Notes: generated by a model from the letters alone, not told the origin. Shown: positions 52,972-62,530, counted from the first letter of the stretch. The stretch: 64,000 nt of DNA from Gemmatimonadales bacterium (GCA_007692605.1 REBS01000088.1:1-64000), one strand, 5' to 3'. Translations and numbers: made by a program.

Positions 52972-53850
52972 TCAGCCGTCGGGCACCTGGATTCCGCGGT
53001 TCCACGAGTCCCAGAGCCAGATGTTGACCAGACCGCAGAGTGGCGGGGCACTGGAGCCCGGCTGGTTCAGGATGTGGTGGCGGAGCTCCTCGGGCACCTC
53101 GTTCCACTCGCGGTAGACTTCGACGGCGCCGATGTGCTCGCGGCGCAGCCGGTTGATGGCTCCATGGCCCGCCGGCCACTCGTTGACCAGCACGACCAGG
53201 CACCGCCGCCCCAGGAGAGACTGGAGCCGGCCGGATCCCGCCCGAGCCCCCCCGCGAAACTCCACCCCCTCGATCCGGTTCGCGATGCTCTCGGTGATGG
53301 TGCGGTCGCGAGCCGCGTTGATCGAGGCGCCCGCAAGGAAGGTCCCCTGCCCCTGCAACTGCCGCTCGAGCACACGCTCGCGAGGCGGGGCGATGTACGA
53401 CCAGTGGGCACGGCGACGCACCTCGAGGGTGTCGAGCATGACCGGCTCCGGTTGGACCTCCAGGTCGGGAACGGTGACCACCCCGTCCGGATCCAGTTCG
53501 AAGGGCTCGCTGATGCTCACCCGGTAGCCGAGACGCCCGGCCTCGACCACGACCGGCACGCCCAGGTCGTCGGCGTCGGCCAGGATGATCAGGCGGTACA
53601 GCCCCCGATCATCGGTGTAGCCGGAGCCGAACACCTGCTGTCCGTCCTCGCTCACCACGCGGACTGCCGCCGCGGAGAGAGGTTCGCCCGAGACGGCCTC
53701 GATGACCCGCCCTTCGACCCGGGGCCCATCGAAGGTCTCCCACGCCTGCTGCTGCGCGGTGAGGGCCGGGGGGAGGGCCAGAACGCACACGACCCCCGCC
53801 ACCGCGAGCCAGCGCGCAGTGACGGAGGTCGTGCGAACGATCGTGTCCAT
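52972..53850 (-). CDS. Secreted carboxypeptidase-regulatory/plug-like protein without a barrel
   Basis: This 292-residue exported protein has a signal peptide ending ALTAQQ. A carboxypeptidase-regulatory-like beta-sandwich (about 42-135: VEGRVIEAVSGEPLSAAAVRVV) follows. The C-terminal part (about 165-285) resembles the plug of a TonB-dependent receptor: ITESIANRIEGVEF, the LVVLVNEWP strand, and the IGAVEVYREWNEVP strand. Two cysteines (RRCLVV and PLCGLV) could form a disulphide. There is no beta-barrel. It may be a surface or periplasmic adaptor; the function is unknown. The start at 53850 follows GGGAG. A perfect 11-bp palindrome sits 10-43 bp upstream. Confidence 0.75.
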   Translation of the reverse strand: MDTIVRTTSVTARWLAVAGVVCVLALPPALTAQQQAWETFDGPRVEGRVIEAVSGEPLSAAAVRVVSEDGQQVFGSGYTDDRGLYRLIILADADDLGVPVVVEAGRLGYRVSISEPFELDPDGVVTVPDLEVQPEPVMLDTLEVRRRAHWSYIAPPRERVLERQLQGQGTFLAGASINAARDRTITESIANRIEGVEFRGGARAGSGRLQSLLGRRCLVVLVNEWPAGHGAINRLRREHIGAVEVYREWNEVPEELRHHILNQPGSSAPPLCGLVNIWLWDSWNRGIQVPDG

Positions 53851-53859
53851 CTCAACTCC

Positions 53860-53893
53860 CCAATGAATGAGTCCCGCTAGTATCATTCATTGG
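53860..53893. promoter_or_regulatory. Perfect 11-bp inverted repeat, probable operator
   Basis: CCAATGAATGA (53860-53870) and TCATTCATTGG (53883-53893) are exact reverse complements with a 12-nt spacer. The repeat is unusually AT-rich for this genome and lies just upstream of the minus-strand gene starting at 53850. It covers the expected promoter-to-ribosome-site zone. No T-run follows, so an operator is likelier than a terminator. Confidence 0.6.
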
Positions 53894-53960
53894 TCGACCC
53901 CCATGGGTCAAGTCGGCCGGGGACCGAAACCGGCCGTGGTCCGGCACCCGGACCCTCTCT

Positions 53961-55547
53961 TCAGTTCGGCAGCATGAGTGTGGACAGGGGGGTGGCCTCC
54001 ATGAGCTTGTAGATCGGGAAGAGGGGCGCGTCGCCCTCGCCATCCTTGAACGTCTGGACCTCGGGCTTCGGAAGCCAGGCGTCCATGTGGTTCCAGTAGA
54101 CCACCCCGTCGGTCGATTCGGGCTCCAGCATGTGACCGATCACCCGGCCCTGCATCTGCCCCATCCGGACGATGTAGGTGCCCTCGGGAAGGGTCACCTC
54201 ACGGGTCACCTCATCCTCGACGTGCACCCGGGTCGAAGCGGCGTGATTGTAGGCTCGCTCGTAGGTGATGTCGGCGATCGTGTAGGCCGTCACCGTGACC
54301 TCGGTGTCTTCCTGCAGCCGCTCGATCGTCACGGCGTGCCGCTGGAGGAGTTCGATCGCGCTCTCGGCATCGCGGGGCACGACGTAGGCCCATGGCCGGT
54401 CGCGGCTCAGGGTCGCCACCGGACGCTTCAGCAGCTCCCCGCCGGTGACCTCGATGATCTCCCGGTCCTGCCCCTGGCCGCTCGAGATCAGGTAGTCGAC
54501 CGGATCCGGCTCCGGCTCGTACTCGGTCTCGATCGCGATCTGTCCGGACGGCTCCATGCCGAGCTCGACGGTCGCGACCCGCACGTCCCGCACGGTCTGC
54601 ATGAGCTCGGCCGCGTGGTCCCTCGACCACTCCACGACCGCTTCGTACGCCAGGACCCCGCTGAGCACTCCGTCCTCCATGGGCTGCCCCCCCGGCGACT
54701 CGAAGAGGATCCCCACGGTGTTGGCGAAGCCGCCGTAGTTGCGGCCGATCCGCGGATCGGTGCCGCCGACGTACCAGGTGTCCTCGTCACCGCGAGCATA
54801 GAACCACGACAGGTATCCCTCGGCCTCGAGCTTCTCGTCGATGGCGGGGAAGATCGCATCGTCGCAGAGTGCGGTGATGCGCGGATCCGGAGCGGCGTGA
54901 CTGGGGCACTGGTAGTTGATGTTGTACGGGAACGAGCCCCCGTTGTGGCCATCGATGTACAGATGGGGAGCCCAGCGCAGGATCACATTCTGGAGATAGC
55001 CCTGGATTTCGGGCTGTTCGAGCTTCATGTAGTCCCGGTTCAGGTCCAGCCGCCACAGGTTTCCGCGCACCGGCCCGCCGGGAGCCGAAAAGCCGTCCGG
55101 ATTGATCTGCGGCACCACGACCAGGGTGACCTCGTCGAGGATGTCGTTCATCTCGGTGCCGGGTGTGGCGAGGTCGCGCATCATGATCAGGACCGACTCC
55201 CGGAGCGTGCGCTCGGGACCATGGACCCCCGCGGCCAGCACCAGGATGGGCTTGCCCAGCGCCCACGCCTCCCACGGCTGCGTCACCGCGGGGCGGGAGA
55301 AGACGGCATAGGGCAGAAGCCGACCCTGATGGGTCTCGCCGTAAAAGCCCATGCGCATCTCGGTGCTCATGGCCTGTATCCGGGTGAGATACGACATCAT
55401 GTTGTCGTAGCTCGTGTACTCGGTGAACCCGGACTCCTCGGCCTGGGTCCGGATCTCCTGTGCCTCACCGGGGGTCGGCGCCCCGGCAAGGAGAATCAGG
55501 AGGGCGGCGCAAAGCGCCACCCCCCCACTCATGGTTCTCTTCTTCAT
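53961..55547 (-). CDS. Secreted M14-family zinc carboxypeptidase
   Basis: This 528-residue exported metallopeptidase has a signal peptide (ALCAALLILLAGAPTPGEAQ). Its carboxypeptidase domain has the zinc pair HGPE in GVHGPERTLRES and later His in LYIDGHNGG. The conserved arginine/asparagine stretch WRLDLNRDYM and the catalytic Glu region ILFESPGG are also present. A C-terminal half of beta-strand-rich sequence of unknown fold (about 340-528) follows. It starts 31 bp downstream of the HExxH metalloprotease gene on the same strand, so the two are probably one operon for extracellular peptide breakdown. Confidence 0.92.
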   Translation of the reverse strand: MKKRTMSGGVALCAALLILLAGAPTPGEAQEIRTQAEESGFTEYTSYDNMMSYLTRIQAMSTEMRMGFYGETHQGRLLPYAVFSRPAVTQPWEAWALGKPILVLAAGVHGPERTLRESVLIMMRDLATPGTEMNDILDEVTLVVVPQINPDGFSAPGGPVRGNLWRLDLNRDYMKLEQPEIQGYLQNVILRWAPHLYIDGHNGGSFPYNINYQCPSHAAPDPRITALCDDAIFPAIDEKLEAEGYLSWFYARGDEDTWYVGGTDPRIGRNYGGFANTVGILFESPGGQPMEDGVLSGVLAYEAVVEWSRDHAAELMQTVRDVRVATVELGMEPSGQIAIETEYEPEPDPVDYLISSGQGQDREIIEVTGGELLKRPVATLSRDRPWAYVVPRDAESAIELLQRHAVTIERLQEDTEVTVTAYTIADITYERAYNHAASTRVHVEDEVTREVTLPEGTYIVRMGQMQGRVIGHMLEPESTDGVVYWNHMDAWLPKPEVQTFKDGEGDAPLFPIYKLMEATPLSTLMLPN

Positions 55548-55578
55548 CGGTTCGATCCCTTTCTATACCGTCGGGTCA

Positions 55579-57954
55579 TCAGTGGTCGAGGATTCGGTTG
55601 ATCTCTTCCTGAATGTCCTGCAGATGGAGCTGAGTCATCCGGTGGTTGCTTCGATTCGCGGCCTGTCCGACGGCCGTCGCGAGCTCACGCATCTCGGCCC
55701 GGACGATGGGCCGAGCGTCGGAAGAGCGCTGAGGACTCTCGGGGTTCAGATAGCCATCCATGACCTCGAGATAGACCCGCTGCAGGTTGCGGCGATACAC
55801 GCTGACCTGCGGGTTCGAGGCCGTGATCTCGCTCCAGACGCCGTCACGCAGGTCGGCCATCAGGTCGGCCACCGAGTAGACGCCCTGTCCGTTCGCCAGC
55901 GCCTCGTACTCCACGAGGCGGTTGAGACGAGCCGGGTTCATGAGGACGCGCAGCGTGTTCCCCTGCTGCGTTCCGAAGCGACTCACCACACCTTCGGCCT
56001 CGATCCGCCGGAGGACGTCCTGGTCCAGGAACATCTCCGGCACCCGGAAGGCGTTCTCCTTCAGGTACTCGAGTGCCTCCTGCTGCTCTGCCCGGCTCAC
56101 CGGCTCGAAGCGCGCGCCCGTCCCGTACTTCTCCTGGGTGTACGCACCACCGACGATCGCGGCTACGTGCGAGTTGTATCGGCCCCACTGGCCGACCACG
56201 TTCCCGTAGAGCTCCTCGAGCGTTGAATAATCCTGGCCGGGGCGCTCGGCGACATCGAGCAGAGAGCCCATGACCCGCTCCAGATTCCGCATGGCCAGCG
56301 TCGACGACTGAACCGCGTCGGCGTTCCCGACCGCCTCGGTGACGGCCTCGGGGTCGTTGGGAGCCCCCGGGGTCGTGAAGCGGAACCAGGGCACCGTGTC
56401 CTGCATGCGCGACCAGGAATCGAGCGTCTCCCACTCCTCGTCGGGGGTGGTGGCGCCTGGGATCGGCTTGTTCTGCCACATCACGGCGAAGCGGTCGTAC
56501 GGTCCCACCTTCGGGATGAGCAGGTGTACCGGAATGCTGTCTTCCGGCTGCGCCACGTAGTTGAAGCGGGAGTAGTCCATCAGGGTGGCGACGTGCCCCC
56601 CCATCCGCTCGAGGAAGTCCGCCGACCGGATCGAATCGGCGGGGTACATGGCCGAAGCCTTGAAGTTGTGCGGAAAGCCCACCGCGTGCCCGATCTCGTG
56701 GGCCACCACGTACTCGACCAGCTCACCCATGAGGGAGTCCGGAAGGGGTAGCTCTCGCGCGCGCTCATCGAGCGGCGAAACCTGCACGAAGTACCAGTTG
56801 CGCAGGAGGTTCATGACGTTGTGATACATGTTGACCTCCGCCTTCAGGATCTCTCCGGTGCGGGGGTCGACGGTGTTTCCACCGGTCGCGTTCGCGACCG
56901 TCGATGCTCTCCAGTAGATCATCGAGTTGCGGGCGTCGTGCTGCGACCACGTCGGATCCTCTTCGGGGGTCGGCGCGAGTCGGGGAATGATCGCGTTCGA
57001 GAAGCCGGCCTCCTCATAGGCCTCGAGCCACTGGTCGACACCGGCCTCGACATAGGGGATCAGCCACTCGGGCGTGGCGCGGTCGATCCAGAACACGATC
57101 GGCTCCACCGGATCCGAGATCTCGGCGTTCGGGTTCTCCTTCTCGAGTCGGAACTTGCGGATGAAGCGTCGCTGCTCGGAGCGATGCTCCGGGCGCGAGA
57201 AGTCATAGTGCGCCATCGACATGATTCCCACGCGGGAATCGTGCAGACGCGGCATCATGGGCTCCTCGGGGAGCTTGAGCATGCTCCAGTTGATGCGCAT
57301 GGTCGAAGCGGGCGTGCCCGCGGGCGCATTCGCGCCGGTCTGCGTGCCGAGCACGTCGATGTTCGTCGGGAACGTGCGAACCTCGTTGATCCGGGTGCGA
57401 TCGCTCTGCAGCCCCGTCACCTGGATGAACTCGGGAATGTTCGTGGTATACAGGCGCGTCACCTCGATCACCGCCGCCGAGTCCGCCCCGAAGGTCTCGA
57501 TGTCGAACGAGGCGATGATGCTTCCGCGGGTGAGCGCGTGCACGGCCCGGTAGATGGCCGAGTCCGGGTGCGCCACCATGGAATGGTCCACGGTACGCAG
57601 CTCGACCCGGTCGTCGTGGCGCTCCCAGCGAACGTTGCGATTGCCCCGCGACCCCCAACCACCCTCGTCGACCCGGGTCATGATCATCATGTCCTTGTCG
57701 TACTCCGACGGCGGAATCTCGAAGTAGAGCTTTCCGTCGACCTCGTGGGTCAGGAAGAGCCCTTCCTGCGTGACGGCATCGTCGGTGATGACCTCGGAAT
57801 ACGGCTTGAAGTCGTCGTTGTCATTGGATGGGGCGGGTCGCTCCGCGGCCTGGGGAGCGGGGGTGGCAGCCGGCGCCTCGCGCGAGGCACATCCGGCGAC
57901 CGAGAGCGCGAAGGCGGCTCCCATCGCCAGCAGAGAAGTTCGGTGAACACGCAT
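55579..57954 (-). CDS. Large zinc metalloprotease lipoprotein (DUF5117/DUF4953 type)
   Basis: This 791-residue exported lipoprotein has the signal LLAMGAAFALSVAGC. An N-terminal DUF5117-like region (about 85-250) comes first. A metzincin-like core then has the extended zinc motif HEIGHAVGFPHNF (HExxHxxGxxHN) and a downstream methionine-turn candidate ATLMDYSRFN. The preceding RNSMIYWR and AEVNMYHNV segments are usual in this family of uncharacterised bacterial proteases. Substrates are unknown. ATG 57954 follows AGGGA. It precedes the M14 gene by 31 bp and follows the LVIVD terminator. Confidence 0.92.
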   Translation of the reverse strand: MRVHRTSLLAMGAAFALSVAGCASREAPAATPAPQAAERPAPSNDNDDFKPYSEVITDDAVTQEGLFLTHEVDGKLYFEIPPSEYDKDMMIMTRVDEGGWGSRGNRNVRWERHDDRVELRTVDHSMVAHPDSAIYRAVHALTRGSIIASFDIETFGADSAAVIEVTRLYTTNIPEFIQVTGLQSDRTRINEVRTFPTNIDVLGTQTGANAPAGTPASTMRINWSMLKLPEEPMMPRLHDSRVGIMSMAHYDFSRPEHRSEQRRFIRKFRLEKENPNAEISDPVEPIVFWIDRATPEWLIPYVEAGVDQWLEAYEEAGFSNAIIPRLAPTPEEDPTWSQHDARNSMIYWRASTVANATGGNTVDPRTGEILKAEVNMYHNVMNLLRNWYFVQVSPLDERARELPLPDSLMGELVEYVVAHEIGHAVGFPHNFKASAMYPADSIRSADFLERMGGHVATLMDYSRFNYVAQPEDSIPVHLLIPKVGPYDRFAVMWQNKPIPGATTPDEEWETLDSWSRMQDTVPWFRFTTPGAPNDPEAVTEAVGNADAVQSSTLAMRNLERVMGSLLDVAERPGQDYSTLEELYGNVVGQWGRYNSHVAAIVGGAYTQEKYGTGARFEPVSRAEQQEALEYLKENAFRVPEMFLDQDVLRRIEAEGVVSRFGTQQGNTLRVLMNPARLNRLVEYEALANGQGVYSVADLMADLRDGVWSEITASNPQVSVYRRNLQRVYLEVMDGYLNPESPQRSSDARPIVRAEMRELATAVGQAANRSNHRMTQLHLQDIQEEINRILDH

Positions 57955-58055
57955 GATGATCCCTGGATCCTTGGGTTTCGGGGCCGGGGCGAACCCGGCG
58001 GTGTCGTGGGGTAGGCGGGGAAAGTACGGTCCCGGCCGCGTTGCGTCGAGGGTGA

Positions 58056-58097
58056 GTGAAAAGAAGAGGGCGCCGCCGGATCCGATCCGGCGGCGCC
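58056..58097 (-). terminator. Rho-independent terminator of the LVIVD gene
   Basis: GGCGCCGCCGGATC (58069-58082) and GATCCGGCGGCGCC (58084-58097) form a perfect 14-bp inverted repeat. Read on the minus strand, the stem is followed at once by CTCTTCTTTTCAC (58068-58056), a pyrimidine/T-rich tail. It lies 34 bp beyond the stop codon at 58131. Confidence 0.8.
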
Positions 58098-58130
58098 ACA
58101 GGCCTCTGCGGGCTGGTGTCTCGCAGGTCG

Positions 58131-60191
58131 TCAGTTGTCCTGTTCGTTCTCTTCGAGCGCCACGGGCTGGCGAGGCTCGATCTCGAGGGCCCACATCCCG
58201 CTGTTCCAGTCCGAGAGGAAGAGGCGGCCCTTGAAGGGCATTCCACTCCAGACCATCGGGGCGTTCGAGATGTAACCGACCGGGTCCGCCGGCTTGTACA
58301 CCGCGATCTCCCGGCCCTGCGTGTGCAGATTCCCCATCAGGTCACCCGACACGTCGACGACCCGAATCCCTCCCTCGTAGTAGGCCTGGTAGAGGACGTC
58401 ATCTTCGACCCAGATGTTGTGCGTGCCATACTCCGGCACCTTGTACCGGGCGATCTTCCTCGGGTTCTCCATGTCGGTGAAGTCGAGGATGTGTGTATAG
58501 CCGGCGGTGTTCGACGGCGTGCCTCCCTGACCCGTCTCCGGGTCGTAGGGCTGTGTCGACAGACCTCCCTCGAGGGCCATTCCGCGTCGACTCATGATCT
58601 CGTCTCCGGCGAACACCAGGAGCCGACCGGTCGACTCCTGATAATACGGATAGACCGCGTGGGTGCGGCCCCCGGGCGTCGTGAGCTGGCTCACGAACAC
58701 GGGATTCTCGGGGGTGCCCCCCCAGGCCCCGTTTCCGACGTCGTAGACCAGGATCCCGCATCCCCACTGGGCGGAATACCCGAGCCCGTCGAGCACCCAC
58801 ACATCGTGGATCCGGCAGTCCTCATGCTGCACCTCACCCACCGTGCGGGGATTCTCGAGATCCTCGATATCGATGATCACGTACTTCTGACCACCGGAGA
58901 GGGCGTAGACGTAGTCCTCCATCGGGAAGGCGTTATGCACCCCACCGGTGAGGCCGTCGGTGACGTTCGCCGCGATCCGCGGATGCGCCGGGTCGGCCAG
59001 ATCGAGGATGATCAGTCCGTTCACCCGGTCCGACGCCCCCTCACGGGTCATCGTGGCGTAGCGTGCGTCCGGAGAGACCTTCACATCGTTGACCGTGCGG
59101 GCGTCGACCTGCACCGAATCGGTCTTCACAAGATTCGTCGGGTCCGTCACATCCCACATGTAGGCCCACCCATCGGCCCCCCAGGTGCCCGAGATCGCGT
59201 AGTCGCGTCCATCATTGCCTTCGAAAACCCAGAAGTCCGAGGTATGCACGTTGTCCACCCGCCCCTGACCCCGGAACTCGATTCGTTGCACAACCTGCCG
59301 GGGCTGGACCTCGACCGCTCGACGGGCCGAGAGCGGTCCGGCACTCGCCGTAACGGCGTACTGACCGGGCTCCTCGGCCAGGAAGCGTCCGGAGTCGACC
59401 ACAGCGACCGCGCCGGGGACCTGGACCCCATCCTCGGACCGGAAGGAGTACCCCCACTGGACCGGCACGTCCTCGACAACCGAACCATCCTCGGCGTAGA
59501 AGCGGGGCGAGAACTCGAGCACATCGCCGGTGCGGGCTTCGTCGAGGCCTCCCGTGAGTTCCATCCGGACCGCGGGGAACGCGCGGACGTCGACGCTCCA
59601 GGCCTCGGACGCGCCATCGACGTCAGCGGTGATCGTGACCGAACCGGCCCTGTGAGCACTCACGGCTCCAAACCGGTCCACCGTCGCGACGTCGGGGTCG
59701 GAACTCGTGAAGCGCGGACGCGGGTCGGGACGCTCGGACCCGTCGGCGTGGAACGCCGAAGCCGAGAGCTCCACGGTGGTGCCCGCGTAGAGGCGCTCGG
59801 ACGCGTGACTCAGTTCGACCCGGGTCACGGCCGGGAAGCTCACCCGAACCGGGATCCCCAGCATGACCGGTTCGCGATCGGCGTCTGCGGGAAGGATCTC
59901 GGTCACGATGATCTGTGCCTCGCTGCCGCCCTGGACCCCCCGCACGACCCGCTCGTCGGCATCGACTTCGATCGCTGCGCTGCTTCGGACGATCCGCAGA
60001 TCGATATCGACTTCGTTTCCCTGCGCATCGAGGGCACGGAGCTGGAAGCTCGCGGTCTGCCCCTGCTCGAGGTCGATCTGCTCGGGGGTTGCGACCAGAC
60101 GGTCGACCGTCTGGGCTTCGACCGGCACAGCGGGAGCCAGAAGGGCCGCCGCGGCGGCCAGCAGGAAGAGTCGGAAGACGACGGATTTCAT
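58131..60191 (-). CDS. Secreted LVIVD-repeat beta-propeller protein with Ig-like domains
   Basis: This 686-residue exported protein has a signal peptide (LFLLAAAAALLAPAVPVEAQ). Three bacterial Ig-like (Big_2-type) segments lie at about 22-110, 113-205 and 207-300, recognised by their repeats of long strands with ALDAQGN-, AFHADGS- and FYAEDGS-type turns. A C-terminal propeller of LVIVD repeats (about 310-680: AYMWDVTDPTNLVK, LIILDLADPAHPRI, YVIIDIEDLENPRT, IRVVDVSGD) follows. This fold binds ligands or partner proteins on the cell surface; no catalytic residue is evident. ATG 60191 starts the signal peptide. It is monocistronic, ending in a strong terminator, and diverges from the SDR gene across 214 bp. 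Confidence 0.9.
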   Translation of the reverse strand: MKSVVFRLFLLAAAAALLAPAVPVEAQTVDRLVATPEQIDLEQGQTASFQLRALDAQGNEVDIDLRIVRSSAAIEVDADERVVRGVQGGSEAQIIVTEILPADADREPVMLGIPVRVSFPAVTRVELSHASERLYAGTTVELSASAFHADGSERPDPRPRFTSSDPDVATVDRFGAVSAHRAGSVTITADVDGASEAWSVDVRAFPAVRMELTGGLDEARTGDVLEFSPRFYAEDGSVVEDVPVQWGYSFRSEDGVQVPGAVAVVDSGRFLAEEPGQYAVTASAGPLSARRAVEVQPRQVVQRIEFRGQGRVDNVHTSDFWVFEGNDGRDYAISGTWGADGWAYMWDVTDPTNLVKTDSVQVDARTVNDVKVSPDARYATMTREGASDRVNGLIILDLADPAHPRIAANVTDGLTGGVHNAFPMEDYVYALSGGQKYVIIDIEDLENPRTVGEVQHEDCRIHDVWVLDGLGYSAQWGCGILVYDVGNGAWGGTPENPVFVSQLTTPGGRTHAVYPYYQESTGRLLVFAGDEIMSRRGMALEGGLSTQPYDPETGQGGTPSNTAGYTHILDFTDMENPRKIARYKVPEYGTHNIWVEDDVLYQAYYEGGIRVVDVSGDLMGNLHTQGREIAVYKPADPVGYISNAPMVWSGMPFKGRLFLSDWNSGMWALEIEPRQPVALEENEQDN

Positions 60192-60405
60192 GAGACCACT
60201 CCACTTCGGGGTTCCAGGATAACACGGGCCATGCTCAAACTGCCAAAATGACCCTACGGGGCCCCGCACGCAAGCGAAATCCGCCTCGTTTGAGGCCGGA
60301 GGCATGCCCTCCCGAACGGAAATGATCGACCGACCCCGGAACCTGATGCGGCCCCGTCGGGTTCGAGGATGTTCGCGATCTGTTGAAAGCCACGGTGGGA
60401 GACCC

Positions 60406-61185
60406 ATGAATCGACTTCGAGGAAAGCGCGTGCTGATCACGGGGGCCTCGGCCGGCATCGGGCGCGCCTGCGCACGCATCTTCGCCGCCTCGGGGGCCGA
60501 CCTCCTCCTCTCCGCCCGACGCTTCCCCAACCTCGAGTCCCTTCGCCGGGAGCTCACCCTCGAACACGGGGTCGATGTCACGATCGAGCGTCTGGACGTG
60601 CGGGATCGCGCCGGTGTCGAAACGTATGTGGCGAAGCTGGTGGTCGAGAACCGCCTTCCCGACATCCTGGTGAACAACGCCGGACTCTCTCGCGACCTGC
60701 TCCCGTTTCACGAGGGAAAGGTCGAGGGCTGGGAGGAGATGATCGACACCAACGTGAAGGGACTGCTCTACATGTCCCGAGCGATCATCCCCCACATGGT
60801 CGCGCGCGATCAGGGGCATGTCATCCATATCGGAAGCGTCGCGGGCGACACGGTCTATCCGGCAGGAAATGTCTACAACGCCACGAAGTTCGCGGTGCGG
60901 GCCCTGAACGAAGGGATGAACGTGGACCTGGTCGGGACCGGAGTGCGGGTGTCCTCGGTGGACCCGGGACTCGTTGAAACGGAGTTCTCGGAGGTGCGCT
61001 TCCGCGGAGACCGCGAGCGGGCTCGAACCGTCTACGAGGGATATACCCCCCTTCGGGCCGACGATGTGGCCGATGTCGTCCACTATGTCGCGAATGCGCC
61101 GGAGCATGTGAACATCCATCGCACGGTCGTCTACCCGACCGACCAGAGGAACCCCTACGTCCTCCACCGGCGCGACCCCGAATGA
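60406..61185 (+). CDS. Short-chain dehydrogenase (YdfG-like)
   Basis: This 259-residue cytosolic NAD(P)-dependent oxidoreductase has the cofactor loop TGASAGIGRA and the structural NNAG. The catalytic triad is Ser in HIGSVAGD and Tyr-x3-Lys in VYNATK. Arg residues after the loop (SARRF) favour NADP. The whole is closest to the 3-hydroxy-acid dehydrogenase YdfG group, which acts on serine or malonic-semialdehyde-type substrates. ATG 60406 follows GGTGGGAG. It is followed after 31 bp by the MFS gene on the same strand, suggesting a pair. Confidence 0.93.
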   Translation: MNRLRGKRVLITGASAGIGRACARIFAASGADLLLSARRFPNLESLRRELTLEHGVDVTIERLDVRDRAGVETYVAKLVVENRLPDILVNNAGLSRDLLPFHEGKVEGWEEMIDTNVKGLLYMSRAIIPHMVARDQGHVIHIGSVAGDTVYPAGNVYNATKFAVRALNEGMNVDLVGTGVRVSSVDPGLVETEFSEVRFRGDRERARTVYEGYTPLRADDVADVVHYVANAPEHVNIHRTVVYPTDQRNPYVLHRRDPE

Positions 61186-61216
61186 CCTCGCCGGGCGGGG
61201 GGCCGACGTCACTCCG

Positions 61217-62530
61217 GTGATCCGCCTCCCCAACCCGGGGCACCCTCCGCCCTGGCTGGTCGTACTCACACTCTGGCTCCTCGTCTTCTCGGCCAGCAGC
61301 CAGATCATGATCATCGCGCCACTCCTCCCCATGGTCGGCGATGAGCTCGGCATCGAAGAGGCACTGCTGGGGACGCTGGTTTCCGCATACTCGCTGATGG
61401 TCGGTCTCTTCGCGATCATCTCCGGGCCCTTCTCGGACCGGGTCGGTCGCCGTCGGATCCTCCTGGTGGGCACGGGCATCATGACGCTCGCGCTCGGTGC
61501 CCACTTCTGGGTGGCCGGGTACTGGAGCTTCATCCTGGTCCGCGTCCTCGCCGGACTCGCCGGCGGAGTCCTGTCGGGGTCGGCCGTATCGTACGTGGGT
61601 GACTACTTCGCCTACGAGCGAAGAGGATGGGCCACTGGCTGGATCATGAGCGGGACGGCCGCCGGGCAGATCCTCGGAATCCCGATGGGGGTCGTGCTGG
61701 CCGGCTGGTTCGGGTTTCGGATCCCCTTCCTGATCTTCGGCGTGTCGATGGCGGCCACCTTCGTACTGGTCTTCCTGACCCTCCCCCAGCCCGAGGTTCG
61801 CAGAAGCCCGGACCCGGTGACCCTGCGACGGGCGATCGTGGGCTACGTGGGCCTCATCCGGCGCCCCGAGATCGCGGCGGCCTGCTCGGCCTTCCTCCTG
61901 ATGTTCCTGGGAATCTCTTTCTACGTGGTGTACCTGCCCACGTGGCTCGAGCGGGGCATCGGCGCCACTGCGAACGAGATCGCGATCCTCTTTCTCGTCG
62001 GGGGGGTGGCCAACGTCCTCGTGGGTCCGCAGGCCGGCCGCATTTCAGACCGGATCGGGCGAAAGGGCATCATTCTGGTATCGTGCGTGGGGCTCGCCAT
62101 CGTCATGTCCCTCACCACCGTGGTCATCCGGGAGGTCTGGATGGCCTTCCCGTACTTCTTCGTCGTGATGGCGCTCGTCGCGATGCGGATCGGTCCCTTC
62201 TCGGCCCTTCTGACCGTCCTGGTGGCCAGCGACCGACGGGGGTCACTGCTGAGTCTGGCGGTCGCGGTCGGACAGGTCGGTTTCGCGGTCGGTGCCACCC
62301 TCTCGGGAATCCTCTACGCCTCGTACGGGTATGCCCCGACGAGTACGATTGCGGGTGTGTCGGTCCTGGGGATGGGGCTCATGGTGTGGTTCCTGATCCC
62401 GGAGCCGGGGGCCGACGTCACGGTCGACGGATTGGCGCGCGACCCTGGTGGTGGGGTGACTCCGGAGGGCCCAGACGTCGCAGCAACCGGCGGCGCGGGA
62501 CCGCTGAGCGGTCCGGGAGCCCCGGAATGA
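61217..62530 (+). CDS. MFS transporter
   Basis: This 437-residue inner-membrane carrier has twelve predicted helices and the MFS loop 2-3 motif GPFSDRVGRRRILL, repeated in weaker form as GRISDRIGRKGIIL between helices 8 and 9. The layout and lack of long loops resemble drug/proton antiporters of the DHA1 type, but the substrate is unknown. The last 35 residues are polar and glycine-rich. GTG 61217 is used; the helix 1 region begins soon after. It lies 31 bp after the SDR gene, so export or import of an SDR-related metabolite is possible. Confidence 0.9.
   Translation: MIRLPNPGHPPPWLVVLTLWLLVFSASSQIMIIAPLLPMVGDELGIEEALLGTLVSAYSLMVGLFAIISGPFSDRVGRRRILLVGTGIMTLALGAHFWVAGYWSFILVRVLAGLAGGVLSGSAVSYVGDYFAYERRGWATGWIMSGTAAGQILGIPMGVVLAGWFGFRIPFLIFGVSMAATFVLVFLTLPQPEVRRSPDPVTLRRAIVGYVGLIRRPEIAAACSAFLLMFLGISFYVVYLPTWLERGIGATANEIAILFLVGGVANVLVGPQAGRISDRIGRKGIILVSCVGLAIVMSLTTVVIREVWMAFPYFFVVMALVAMRIGPFSALLTVLVASDRRGSLLSLAVAVGQVGFAVGATLSGILYASYGYAPTSTIAGVSVLGMGLMVWFLIPEPGADVTVDGLARDPGGGVTPEGPDVAATGGAGPLSGPGAPE

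Noticed and set aside
53894-53960. GC-rich hairpins after the M14 gene considered as a terminator
   Set aside because: Stems such as CGGCCGG with CCGGCCG exist, but no T-rich tail follows on the minus strand.
60235-61533. Long minus-strand frame opposite the SDR and MFS genes
   Set aside because: The plus strand holds intact SDR and MFS motifs; the antisense frame has no recognisable fold.
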